This document shows, in pieces, positions 1 to 54,500 of a DNA stretch of 64,000 nucleotides. The DNA is from Doris montereyensis. Lineage: Eukaryota; Mollusca; Gastropoda; Nudibranchia; Dorididae. Under the pieces are notes generated by a model that saw only the letters and a program-made list of their open reading frames with translations, made no database searches and was not told the DNA's origin. Where the stretch lies: the NCBI GenBank assembly GCA_037039925.1, contig JAXRKP010000670.1:89501-153500 (forward strand), in the 5' to 3' direction. How positions within the stretch are numbered: the stretch's first letter is position 1; the number at the start of each line of letters is the position of its first letter. The position numbers and the translations under genes were made by a program.

Positions 1-774
1 AATAAACAAATAAACGATTAGACAGGAAAATGTAGTCTAATCTGTTTTAAGTGAGTGAAAAATTATTGTTTGGAAAAAAAATTATAAATAGATAGTTCAA
101 CATAAATGATTTTTTTTTTAAAATGTGTCATCAAAGACAAGTAACTCTTCCTTGATTTAAATTCATGTTATTTAAGCAATTCTTAATGATTCCTTAAAAT
201 ACCTTAATAATCTAAAAATTCACTTCATATATAATAATATTTTTGACGGGTGGTTGTATGAAGTTGAGAACATTTTCTTTGTCAATTTAATTTGAGCATA
301 AAATAAACATATTTGTTAAACAAGGCAGAACACTGTCAAGTGATTTCTGGAAAGGACTCATGTACCAGGATGAAGTTTCATTTCTCAGTAATCTCAGAGA
401 ATCAATGTTTTTTTAAAGAAAAAGACAAACTGGGTATTTTTTAGGCTTAACATAACGTCATTAGCACCAATCGTCAAAAAGTCTAAATACATCTTTTAAA
501 GACCAGGGAAGTAAGCTCTATGGAAGACACATTTTCTATCCAAATAGTGTATAGCTTGTCTCCATAAAATACATTGTTTTAAATACAGGCTAAATGACAT
601 GAATGTATTATAAAATGCTTTAAGTTTAAGACTTAATTAAAAAGCCAGATAAAAATACATGTATTTTTAACAATATGTTTTTATCCATTTGATTTGGTCT
701 CATCATTTAGTCCTAACAGACATGAAATAGTATAAAAAATTATATAAATATATATTAATACAAATATTTAGTGG
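1..774. other. AT-rich non-coding, nothing recognised
   Basis: No open frame with coding character, no splice-bounded segment and no repeat that I recognise on either strand. Confidence 0.5.
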
Positions 775-776
775 TA

Positions 777-1506
777 CAGTCGACTCTGATTTATCGCAAC
801 TTGGTTAATTGTAATTTCGCTTAATCACACCTTTTCCCAAAAAACAGAATTAATTCTATATAAAAGTCATTGGTTAATTGCAACTCACTTCGGATAATCG
901 CATCCATGACGACACCTTGTTGTTTTCTGATTTCACTCTTTGCTAAACAATGCTGGCATGTCTACATTGTTATTACCTAACTACCGTAATCATACAACGG
1001 CCTGACATTGATTGTGGGTCTAGCAGGCAGTAAAAGGCACAATCGACCTTCTGTAGATAGACTCAGCTGGGCAGCGTAGTATTGCACGGTACAAAAAGAA
1101 ACACATGACTTTCCTCAACCAATTATAAGCTGAGTGTGCAGTTGCCGACCGATCATTCAGATCAAAGGGAGTGGCATCATTTATCACGCGCTGCACACTT
1201 TGTAGCTTTAGCTTACTACACAACTAGCTCAACATAAAGAATGAACTGAATTACAGTAGTATGCTTTGCTGGCTGTATAGTATCTGTTTGAAGGCATACA
1301 ACTTTGACACATATGACAGGCCCAAGTGCATGAAACTTAGAGGGTGAAGTTATCTATGCAAAAAATATTGCAACAGACATACCTAGTCATCAAATACTCA
1401 ATGACACTACATACTGGGCTCACAATAGAATGTGGTTTATCAAAACTCTAGATAATCGCAACAATTTTGCTTCTCCCGTTGTGTTGCGATTAACTGGAGT
1501 CGACTG
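777..1506. mobile_element. Pogo/Tc1-like non-autonomous element (730 bases)
   Basis: Bounded by TA dinucleotides (775-776 and 1507-1508) and by inverted termini: CAGTCGACTC at the left, mirrored by GAGTCGACTG at the right, with similarity continuing through an ATCGCAAC block in both arms. Further ATCGCA words recur in the interior. No transposase is recognisable. Known: CAGT... termini with a TA target duplication are typical of pogo/Tigger-derived MITEs. Confidence 0.75.
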
Positions 1507-1508
1507 TA

Positions 1509-2622
1509 TCAATAAATTGAGTAATAGAATTATCTTTGTGCAATTTTATTTTTTGTAGACAAATAAGTAGACATAACTCTGTGGACACTTGGAAAACAAA
1601 CTTTGCTGCAATAATGTTTCCTTTTAAGTATCAACATGATTCTTGAAAGTAAAATGTACATTTCAAAATAAATAAAGGATTATAAAGCTTGCAAAAATAA
1701 AGTTTAGTTTTTAAAGAAGAAACATTTACTTCACATTCAATTCATTTGAAAATCAATCTTAATTTCAGTATATAGAATTCAAAACAAATTGTGTATTAAC
1801 TGTGCACACATATAACATATTTTGATCAATAACAATGTTTTGAAATCTCAATCCAAAAACTTAAATCTGAAAAAAAAATTTTTTTTAAATAGGCCATAGC
1901 ACAACAGACTTCTCTAATCTCATTTAAGTCTTTGATTGCTAAGCTCTATAAAACTCGATAGAATCCTCATTGCTGAGGGTTTGGGAATAAAATGAGCAAA
2001 AAAGGGTCTAGTTGGAAAACCCATCTCCATAAGTATGCTGGCTAGGTGTGTGATATTTGGAGGATGACAGAGGTAATGGATGAGCTTTGATCATGTACGG
2101 TCAAATACGCAAATGAGGTCATGTGCATTTACATATTAATGAATTTTCTTGTGGATACGTAAATTTCACCTGTTTTTGTTGTTGTTGAAATGTTGGCTTT
2201 GTTTGAGGCTCAATGACATTTTAGAAGGCTGTTTAAAAAAAATTAAAATGTTATATAGATAATGCCAGTTGAAAAACAAATTGTAATGACAATATTTTCT
2301 CTGTCGTATCATAGTGTCTACGTGTGTCATACATCGCAACCTAAATTCCACCGGAAGTTTGTGACACTTGCCAAAATCTGCAACCAAAGTGTTGGAGATG
2401 TTTATTGATTAAGCTGAAATGCTCTGAATTTTTTAGACCATATTACTAAAGCACCTTTTTTTACTGTAAAGTTTGATAAAAAACACCAAAAAAAACCAAA
2501 TCAAAATCTTCATAAAATGGGGCAGCAATCAAAATGTCAAAGTGTGAAATGTTGTAGTAATAGTAACAGTCCAAAAAAGCTGAAATAGGGTTAACAAGGG
2601 AAGATTATTAACACATGCAAAG
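1509..2622. other. 3' flank and probable 3' UTR of the adaptor gene
   Basis: AT-rich and with no further exon that I can support. On the minus strand an AATAAA (plus-strand tttatt at 2402-2407) lies about 215 bases beyond the stop and is a reasonable poly(A) signal. Other AATAAA-like words occur by chance at this base composition. Confidence 0.35.
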
Positions 2623-44773
<42,151 letters not shown>

Positions 44774-44829
44774 ATTCTTGTCTCTATCGCACTTTGATTG
44801 TGATCAAATTCAGCTTCCTCTTTATCTGA

Positions 44830-46009
44830 AGATATGTGAAAAACAAACCATTTATTCCCTTTGGAGTGTACTATTTTAATGTAATTTCCACATAACATGT
44901 CTTCTGAAGAGACTTTGTGATGGAGATGACAAGCATATATTATCCTCTTCTATAAACAAGGAAGCAATCAAGTGTGAACAAGGAAGCGCCATCACTGCAT
45001 CGACTTTGTGGACAACACTTTCTATCCAAAATCCATGACATGCCGAGCCATCATCTAATACCATGACTATACAACCAGCAAAAAAATCATAGCCCTGACA
45101 AGACTCTGTAGGGTGCCATGAATGTTTGTTTGTCGCTTGGGTGAAAGATTTCAGCTGAAGACCGAAGATGTATAACAGGGTTGGGGACAAGCTTTGAAAA
45201 AAAACCTTAAACTGTATGGCCCCCTTTAAAATTTCAAAATAATATTACGTAAGAGCATTACATTTAAATATATGTACAAGAAATTTAAATAAAAGGGCCA
45301 CAATATAAAAAACCCCAATGTTATGAGACATGCCAACTTTTTAGAATCAACATTCAAGATAGATCTGTATCATCATAGTCCTGTAGTAGTACATTGCTCG
45401 ACTGGCAAGGCAGGGTTTTGGAGTTCTGTATGGTAACTACCTATATATATATCTATGGGTTTATTTTTCAAAAGTATATCAAACCATTATAGTCTTGCAG
45501 ACTGTTCATCCTCTGATTCTATAAAACATCAGTGAAAATTTCACAGGTGCCATGTGCATGTTTTGCAAATTACAAATCCCATAGCAGTTATTAAAAGGTG
45601 TGCCCCTCCCTCCTCCTGATAGGCTCTAGCCAGATACTTATTCAAACACACACACACACACAATAAAAAAAAACAACCCTCTTTTATTGCAGCCACTTAT
45701 TTCCATCGTATTTTTCATATTTTCTACTCACTTTCTTCCATGACTCTTTACTCTAGTCACTTTACTTCCTTCCAAAACATATTACTACAACTACAATATT
45801 CCCTAATGTTCTCTTCAAGTATGCCCCCCCTCTATCTTTATCTATCTTATAATGCAATAGTAACAGATGCAGACCCGCCACTCTTGGAATGAAAAAATTC
45901 TAATACAAACTAAAAAATAGTTTTTTTAAATGTCAACACCATGTGTGAGTTATCTCCCTTTACGGGCGTGATTAGTGCAGGGCATGGATGTCAGTTGGAC
46001 TTGTTTGTT
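44830..46009. other. Non-coding, upstream of the start-codon exon
   Basis: A 104-codon minus-strand frame (44876-45190) is open but has no recognisable domain and no splice support. At 45176 a cagggttggggacaagc word looks like a hAT-type terminus, but no partner was found. Otherwise AT-rich with a CA patch at 45645-45662. Confidence 0.35.
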
Positions 46010-46100
46010 TGTTTTATTGAATTTTACCCCTCTAATATATACATTGATCTCAGGTGAAAGGGGAAGAACCTACCAGTAGCCCCGCTATCCACCCACGTTG
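46010..46100. repeat. Interspersed repeat family D
   Basis: gtttgtttgttttattgaat, ttttacccctctaatatata, tgatctcaggtgaa and cctaccagtagccccgct. Confidence 0.65.
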
Positions 46101-46391
46101 GACTTGAGTCGCAGGTATTAAAAGAAAAGCTCAAAGTAGCTTCACTTCATTTATTCAAGTCAAGCCCAAAACTTTCTACCAAGCCTATGTGACTAGCCCT
46201 AAAGAAATAACAGGCAACCTTGAAAAAATAATCAATACTCATGTAGTATTGTAGCCCACACATGCAGTATTGTACTAGCATAATATTAACACAATACTAT
46301 AGGTACCTGCGTTGATCAGGATGCTGTATAGTAATCTTGCATTGTAGACCCTATGTGAGCGTGTGTATTTTTGAATGTGTGTGTATGTGTA

Positions 46392-46580
<189 letters not shown>

Positions 46581-46809
46581 TTGCGTCTTTTTATAAGCCT
46601 GAAGCATAAGTATGGGCTTTAACCAGCCAATTTGAAAAAGGCAAAACCAATCATAAAATAGTAAATGAGACATAGTTGTAGAAAACAACAACAAAACAGC
46701 AGACGATTTAACTTGAAATCTTGAATCCTAAAGGTCTGTAGATGAACTACTCCAACAATCGGTACCACTCCTACAATTACTAGGCTTACTAGCACATGTA
46801 CTCAGGGGC

Positions 46810-47800
46810 GGATTTAACCTTAGACACCTAGAGGGACACTTTAATAAACGATACTTAAAAGGAATAACAAATCAACGTAATATGACGTCACAAACACTTT
46901 TCTTTTTTAAGTGTAGGGGAATTGAGCTCATCTGTTCTTCAATGATGCAAATCGATTGATGTCTCTTTGGTTTAAATTATTTATACTCCTTATTAAACCC
47001 TTCTAAACCGACATTTAAAACAATTAAAGAATTTAGTCGATCTTGTCCCATAGTGTTTTGGATATATGTTGTTATTCGTTCGTCATGTATTTAACAGCAT
47101 TGACCATATGGGTTGAAATACGTTGATACTTCTTAATCTTTTCTTTCAAATGTTTCACGTCCACACGACCACTTTTTGACCCAATGCCATCATCTCCAAA
47201 TAATAAACAATTGAAGCAAAACAAGCGCTTTTTGTTTTCTATGCTTATAATACTAATAGTCAACCATTTGACAGTATAATATGTAGACAGGTTTCAAAAG
47301 CCAAAAACGCGATGTTTTTCAGTGGAGGTCCTAAATGTTTTATTTGCAGCTTATCCTCATGTTTCAAACTTTGAAGCTATTTTTTAAAAGAAAATCTACC
47401 TCATTCAACATTGGTGATTAATAAACACAGTAATTACAGTAATCATTAGGAGCACAAAGATCTATAAATTATTATAAATTTATCTATGATAAGACTCTAC
47501 AACAACAAGTACCATCTCACTGCCGTGATCTGTTTGTAATTAGATCTACATGTATACAACAATTATCAACTAGGCAGCTGCGCCAGGCATTACGGTGGGA
47601 GGTAAAAAGAAAATTATCAATCATTATTTAATTCTGAATTTTTTAAAGTTTAAAATACAACTTAAAAACTGATAATTTTAATTGATATTAGTGTGTATAT
47701 ATTATATATTATATATATTATAATTATAATTCGATGTTAATTCACAAACTGTTAATACACATGAACAAAACTGAAAGATTGACTTAAAGTTGTAAGCCAA
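46810..47800. other. Intergenic or 5' intron, nothing recognised
   Basis: AT-rich with TATATT patches near 47697-47720. No supported feature. Confidence 0.4.
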
Positions 47801-47979
47801 ATGAATAAAATACATAAGTTTTGCCAGCTTTCAGTTACGTCATACTTTGGACACTGAGCCGAAGCATCCCTAACCATTGTCCCTCGCCTCGTCTTTCGAG
47901 TCTTCACTTTGACCCACATTGGGTTCTCATTCACGAATTACAAAGAAAGACCTCTGCAAGCCCCTGTCGTTTACAGCCT

Positions 47980-48640
47980 TTCATTTGGAAGAAAGTGAGC
48001 TTGAGCAGAGGCTCGATTGCAAATGAAAGGCTATATAATACTAACAGTACTAGTATATACTAATTATTAGAGAGAGACATTAAGGCTTTACTCGACTCTG
48101 ATGGACAGTCGTACTCCCCAGGCTCTCTCTCTTTCTCTCTCTAAATAATTATAGTAGCATGGTTATGATGAGTTGACCAACTGACATAAGTAGTGGCGGT
48201 GACGATTACTTAGTCCATTGCAGAGTAATTCAATTTCAGAAAAACTATTTTCCAAAATTGAGATTATGTTCACTTTCAATTGAAAGAATGGTGTTTTGGG
48301 TTCGACGGACAAATAGTTAGAAACTTAATCTGATAATTTGTCACTTTTATCTGCTAATGCACGATATTAATCCAATACGGTCTCCTGCTTGCTAACATCC
48401 AATCAAAATCAATGAACTTTACACTTCAATTAACCAAAACAAAGAAATGACCCACCCCTGAATAGGATTTGGATGGACCCTCACCAGGGGGATATCATAA
48501 TAATTAGAGTCAGGTAAAGCCTACGTACCAGTTGAAACAATTATATGGTCTTTCATTTGCAAACGGCTCAGTCAGCGGTAATTATAAAGTTCTTCATTTG
48601 GAAACGGGTCGCATATGGTCCTTCATTTGCAATTAGGTCA
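47980..48640. promoter_or_regulatory. Cluster of CTTTCATTTGCAA-like words
   Basis: Five related words: cctttcatttggaa (about 47979), its inverted partner attgcaaatgaaagg (about 48018), ctttcatttgcaaacggctc (about 48550), cttcatttggaaacggg (about 48592) and ccttcatttgcaattagg (about 48619). Several contain the octamer-like ATTTGCAA. The surroundings keep some CpG. Function unknown; possibly regulatory, since the area lies just downstream of the candidate first exon at 49.0 kb. Confidence 0.35.
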
Positions 48641-48720
48641 CTTGCGCTAACCTATAACTGTTCTTGAAATTTTCAATTACTTCTAAATTCATAACTATCA
48701 ACATTTTTACTTAATGAAAC

Positions 48721-48722
<2 letters not shown>

Positions 48723-48757
<35 letters not shown>
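48723..48757. repeat. AT microsatellite
   Basis: Short pure TA repeat. Confidence 0.95.
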
Positions 48758-48759
<2 letters not shown>

Positions 48760-49020
48760 TCTATATGAATTCTTTCACGTCTAGATCTAGATCTAAATTA
48801 TCTGAAAAGGTCAAAAGCTTTTTTTGTAAAATTTTGACTTATAACCATACTCGTACTGCATCCACATCCAGAAAGCAAAGTATCATTTGGATCTGGATTA
48901 ATTAATACGTTGAAGGGCCTTGCGGCAAAAAGTCAAAGGGGAGAGACTATAATATCTGTGTTTATTGATATGTAAACATTACAGCTAATATGAGCCAAAC
49001 AATGAATTTTCGAGACTTAC

Positions 49021-49150
49021 AACGCCTTCGGTTGGAATATCTACAAGCCTTCCGGGATGGGCTAATTTACTTCCTATGTACCATAAAGAAAGAAAGCGAA
49101 AGAAGCTAACCCCGGAATCGTACCAAATATTTCCGGTGAATGTTTTAGCC
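49021..49150 (-). promoter_or_regulatory. Candidate 5' untranslated first exon and promoter area of the adaptor gene
   Basis: A stretch with several retained CpGs in AT-rich surroundings. On the minus strand it ends at a perfect donor (gcgtt then GTAAGT at 49020). No ATG starts the minus frame, although it is open for about 45 codons and ends SKLAHPGRLVDIPTEGV. The next acceptor downstream on this strand is that of the start-codon exon at 44825, so an untranslated exon 1 is the natural reading. The right-hand limit is a guess. The plus strand is also open here (MNFRDLQRLRLEYLQAF), so a plus-strand exon is possible. Confidence 0.35.
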
Positions 49151-49159
49151 TAATAAAAC

Positions 49160-50420
49160 GCAATTCTTCACATCAAATTTCAGTTTCAAGTCGATTGACA
49201 TGGTGAAATTAAAAGACTTAATCTAGGTCTATCACTTTGAGAAAAAGAAAAAAAAACTTCCAAGTCAACCACCTTAGATAAATAAGTAATTTGCTTAAAG
49301 TCAGTTTTATCCCTCCGACTATTTTATTATAAAACTAAAATTTTCGAACCTTCAATTTTTTCTTCTGAGAGCTCTCTTATGCTTGAAAATTATATCTAAG
49401 CATACAGTTTACGACGAATAACTTAGTTGCTAGGCACCATGTCAACTAAAGCCTTTTCTCTTGAACAGTTCTAGCCCCGTTTCAAATCATCGTTTCGGTA
49501 TGTTATGTCAATACTTTATCACAAATATAAACTGTTGATGCAAAATAATAATTAGGAAAATTGTGTTTCCTAGCCTTTCATTCCAAGTCGAAAACAAAAA
49601 TTAAAAAGAGAACGGCTTTAATTTCCATTTACTTTGTGGGTGAAAACATTATTGGAAATGAATACACTTCACTTCCAATTTGTGACCTAGAATTATAGAT
49701 CTAATATAGATTCTAAATATGCAAAACTTTGTTTTATCCATTCAATTAAAAAATAGATGTCTGATTTAATTTACATTAAAAAGCATTATAAGGCAGAACC
49801 AGAACCTTAAATTGAACCTGAGAAGGAAGGTAGGCCTACAGACCGAAGTGAAGACTGTATATTTTATGCTCTCATTGATCTATCAACACTATTTTCAAGG
49901 CCATGATACCCACAAAAGGGCATTTCGTAATTTCTGTAGTGGTACTACCGTTAAGAATAGATTATACAAGATTACAATAATGACCCTTTGTTAGGATACA
50001 GGCTCTACCTCCCAGCTGGAGTTGGTACCCATTCCCTTTTGGGTGTGATCTGAAAAGCATTGTAATTTATTTTCCTTAAGGACAAAACGTTGGTCCAAGC
50101 AAAACTATCACAGTCTCGGTTCTAGTTGTCTACCAATACAATTTGATGCTAAAGAGAACATGTTAATACAGCGTTCAAGTATTACTGAGCAATGAAGTGT
50201 TTTTGTTCTGCAATCGTTCTTTCCAATTAGATTAAATCTTATGAACTTTCATGAGCATTCAAAGGACAGGTTTTGTTATTATCACTGTTAAGAAGGGCTA
50301 GAAGGAGGAAGTAGAGTGAGAGGATTGGCATTTTTAATATTATCTCGTTATTGCACGTCTATCTATTCCTAAACACCATAAAATAAACCATGGGTGTTGT
50401 TGTTTACCAAGCTGTACTAT
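49160..50420. other. Intergenic, nothing recognised
   Basis: AT-rich, no supported feature. It separates the probable 5' end of the minus-strand adaptor gene from the plus-strand small gene. Confidence 0.4.
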
Positions 50421-50690
50421 AAAAAGGGGACTCGGTAGTCCAGAGGCAAGATGTCGGCCTCTCAACCAAAAGGTAGTAGGTTCGATCCCCACCAACAGTT
50501 GAAAAATTTTCTCGAGTTTTTTAAAGTAAAATCAACTCCCCTTATCCAGGTAGGTGGATCGACACCTAGCCCCATCAGAGACGGATGATAAATAGGAGGT
50601 CCCATGTGTAGATCACGACACTCTGTACATGTTTAAGATCCCTTGGCTTTAAGTCATCCCCAAATTGTTTTTTTGTTTGAGAAAATGTTC
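50421..50690 (+). mobile_element. tRNA-derived SINE, family A
   Basis: A box TAGTCCAGAGG at 50436-50446 and B box GGTTCGATCCC at 50479-50489 both match the RNA polymerase III consensus. Body with ggtaggtggatcgacaccta, cacgacactctgtacatg and agatcccttggc. Second copy, inverted, at 41.94-42.25 kb. Confidence 0.88.
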
Positions 50691-50779
50691 TGCCAAAATT
50701 GACGTTGAATTGATGTAAACTTCATTGTTTCTCCGTCGTTGTGAGCATCATTTTCATTCAGCTAGCCTGCTATTTTGAA

Positions 50780-51150
50780 CAAGTTGTATAATTAAAAAAG
50801 TTGGAATAGTACTGCTCAGACCCACCTGCGTAATCTCAGTATCGAATACTGACCAGATCTATTAATCGTGCTATACGCCCGGCATGCTTGTTATATATAA
50901 TTCTGGGTTGGTTGTTCTTTTGGGCGTTAAAGGATTTGTTGCTAGGCCACGAAGAGTAACCATATTTTGCATGTATTTTCTAGATGATATCAAGATCATT
51001 TTTTTTATTTCAGGAATGTTCTACCAGAAGAGACATTATATTAAGGAAAATTTGATTGTTTCTCTTCTTTGTATAGAACTTTTCTACCACCATTTTAGAC
51101 AGGTCTTATACAAATTAAAAAGTTGGAACAGTATCGTTCACTGACTCAAT
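50780..51150 (+). repeat. Dispersed repeat family E, copy 3
   Basis: Contains ttaaaaaagttggaatagta, ctcagtatcgaatactgacc and gccacgaagagtaaccatat, then a second aaattaaaaagttggaacag near its right end. Blocks match the reverse complement of 61380-61690 in a rotated order, as if two copies were joined tail to head. Confidence 0.65.
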
Positions 51151-51524
51151 CTAATGTCTTACTTGACATTATGGCATGGCCAGGATATAACATGCTTTTA
51201 TTATAGTGTAATATGTATCGGTATCGTAGTTCATTGTCTACATAAGTGTGGAGATATCTTGAAACCACTGTACATTATTTTATTATTATAGGGTTTAAAG
51301 TACATCTTCTTAAGTAAATGGATGCACTGAATTCAGAATGGCCCATGTAAATACTCAGATCTGTGTAAGTATGGTATGCATTCATATATCATTGTTGTAG
51401 GTCTAGCTAATTCTTATTATAGACCATAAATTCATCTTTACACATCAAAGTAATTCAACAAATAACATTTATTTCCATGAAAAAGAAAAAATTCAAGCAC
51501 TGTGTGTTTCTATTCTCATTTCAG

Positions 51525-51598
51525 CTTTGACAGCTTAAAAATGTCAGATCGTTTCCTTAGTACAAGCAAGGGACCAGCATTTTGCAAATATGCGACAA
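51525..51598 (+). CDS. Small gene exon 1 (start codon)
   Basis: After a tctcatttcag acceptor, an ATG at 51541 starts MSDRFLSTSKGPAFCKYAT. The exon ends at GTAAGG with one leftover base. Presence of an acceptor implies an untranslated exon further upstream, which I could not place. Confidence 0.6.
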
Positions 51599-54500
51599 GT
51601 AAGGGTCAAAATCTCTTTGAGCGAGGGTAAATCCTAAGTGAACAGCTACCTGAGTGGAGACGGACTGTCATATTGTTATCGTGGCCCTGCATACTGTACT
51701 CAAGCGTCTATGGATTACAAGTCGATTACTGCTATCCACATGGACAGCGAAGATAAGTACAGGGATTTTCAAAGAAAGAGAGACAGCATGCCTCAACCTT
51801 CAGGTCAGTTCATTTCTAGTCATCTTTAGCTGTCTTTCAACAAGTAAAGAATTTTAATAATGTCATGATATTGTTTTGATCTTCTGTAAAAAGTTGATGT
51901 CATCCTGTATTAAATCTGGTTTTCAAGATTTTCTTCTATATTAAATAAACAGACTTCTTTTTGTTACAGAGTTTTTGTTATCACGAGATTGGACAAAGAG
52001 CATTGTGGTTTCAATATCATTTGTGTTCATACTCACAGGAAATAAGGCATGTACAGGATTTTACATTATTCCAGAGGGGACATTCTTACTAGCATGACAG
52101 GGTGTCCATAGACACTAAATATTCCATACATCACATTCCTCATGCCCCAGTTAATGATAAACACTAACGTAAATTTAAAATACACATGTGCATTCTTGTG
52201 TACTTGTACAATGTTTGGCAAATACTTTAGATCTGTCTTCTAGGCCCATGTGGGTATGCATTCCTCTCTCTCCTCCTCTAAGTCAAGGTAGTTCGAATTA
52301 ATAATGTGGCCACCACATCAGTTGAAAATTGTTCTTGATCTTTTTCCCTCAGACTGAACATAAAAAGTTTGCTGGGTTATGTCATCTATCATAGTTTCTC
52401 ACAAACACTGCATATTAAATCTGGTAATTCAAAATTTCTTTTCTGAGCTAACTGATTAACTCATCAAGATTTCGGATGATTAAATAAAAGATTCAAAAAT
52501 TTTTGTTGTCAGTTTGACCATCCCTCATTTCAGTTTGGACAGTCCGTTCGAATTGTTTGATATGGAGAAACAGTTACATGTCCATTAAATAACAATTGAT
52601 CGTTTCCATAGGACCATTATCAAACAAGGAGTATTGTGGAAAATATGTCTCGCATATTGTATCAACAGTGATCTTGTTAAATTTTAATTTCCAACCATTT
52701 TGAATGTGAGTCAAAGCAAATCAAGAACATCTTTCCTAAAAATGCAAGTCACAATGAATTCAAGGCTCTGGATTCCCATGTTGGGGCTTTGGCTGGTTCG
52801 TTCCTGTGAAAATCAAAGAAAATGATGCTGCGACCTTCATTTTATCGTGGATTATATCTAACCTGAGTGGAGATTCGGGAATAACAACCACGAGTACCCC
52901 ACAAGTGGCAATTATCCACACTGATTTTCACAAAAAATGAACAAACATCTGTTTGCATCCAGTTTATAAACTAGACCCAATAGGAATACACATCGGATGG
53001 TGCTCCTCTGATTTATTGCTATCCACATTTTTATGTAGCCGATTTTGGAATAGCCTTCCCTTCGCCGATGATTTTCAACTTTATTTCAGAATGAAGCATA
53101 AGTTGACATTTAGTTACTTACTTATCTTTAGCTGGTCTTTGTCAACAAAGGCCGAACAGTGGGTTTTAATAATGATCAGATGCCAATCTTCTCTCTTGAT
53201 GTCATCTGTAGTAAACATGGTCCCTGATCTTATGGCATGGCCTATATTAAATAAACTTTTTTCATTTTGTTATTCCTCCTGTGGTCAGAGTTACAGGCTT
53301 TTTTCAATGCTTCTCCTCCACAATATCTAAAGGTGACCTATATTTGTTATCAGGGGCACATCTGAGGGCAATTAGGGATGTTTTGAGAAAATCAAAAAGG
53401 ATGTGAACACTCCATCTGTGTAAGTATGGTGCATCATTGTTGTAGGTCTAATAGACATAATTATAGACCAAATGTTAAAAAAGTTGGGAAAAAAGGTATT
53501 ACTAATTTCAGATTTACATGGTTTGTGGCTTTCCTGGATATGGAGAAGCAAAATTCTTTTCATTATGATTCTTATTAATCGTGAAATCAAGTTTGGGACC
53601 AGCATTTTAAATGTGTGAGGCGATTTTTTCCCACTGCTTATATTATATTGAATTTTGCCAGTGAACAGCTGCCTGAGTGGAGACACTGCCTATTGACCTG
53701 GATCTGAATCCCACTGCTTTTAGGTGGAATCTTCTCTCCTAAATTTCTGACTTTGGATGACCTGAATCCTCTTTGTTCCCGAGGGCCAAATTGAAAGAGG
53801 CTATTTTAGGGATGTTCAATTCATCTAAATTGACTTTCCATCTTTTAATCATAATTCCTAAATTGTTTTGATCTTCTCTGTGTTAAATTTCAGATGTTAC
53901 ATCCCATTTGACTTTAGGTTAGATTTCTCTATCCCACAAAATTGTTTTCATTTGGGTTCTTTTACAGAATCCCACTCCCCAATTGATCACACACCAGGAA
54001 AAGCATATATTATTTGGAGTGTGCAAGTCCAACTTTGGATGTTTTGAGAAAATCTGATGCTGCACTTTTTTTATCTATTTTCACAAACAAACACTGACTG
54101 TAGGAATACACGTTGTGAATCCCAATTCTTTACTTACTTACTTATCCTCGTTTATAAGGCCGAACAGTGGGTCGCCATTGAACATGATCAGATGCCAATT
54201 TTGCCATCTGCCCCACATCCATCCTGGATCTTCATAATGCTTCTCCTCCATTTCTAGGCTCTTGTTCCCATGTGATGGCATCAGCATTCATCCCTGCAGT
54301 CCACTATCTTCTAATTGTTAAAAAGTGGGGAAAAAAGGTGTTACTAATTTCAGATTTACATGGTTTGTGGCTTTCACCTTCGATATGGAGAAACCCACCC
54401 GATGAAATTATTTTTCCCACTGCTTATATTATATTGACTTTGGGTGTGAATCCCACTGCCTAAATTGACTTTAGGTGTGAATCCCACTGCCTAAATTGAC

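Noticed and set aside
44876..45190. 104-codon minus frame just upstream of the adaptor start exon
   Set aside because: No domain, no splice support and no start context; composition like surrounding DNA.
45176..45600. hAT-type transposon suggested by cagggttggggac
   Set aside because: No matching inverted end and no 8-base target duplication found.
50436..50489. tRNA gene candidate
   Set aside because: A and B boxes are present but no cloverleaf closes, and a SINE body follows directly.
52953..53330. 125-codon frame containing FADDFQLYF, reminiscent of a reverse transcriptase catalytic block
   Set aside because: No other RT blocks around it; the area is a mosaic of duplicated non-coding pieces.
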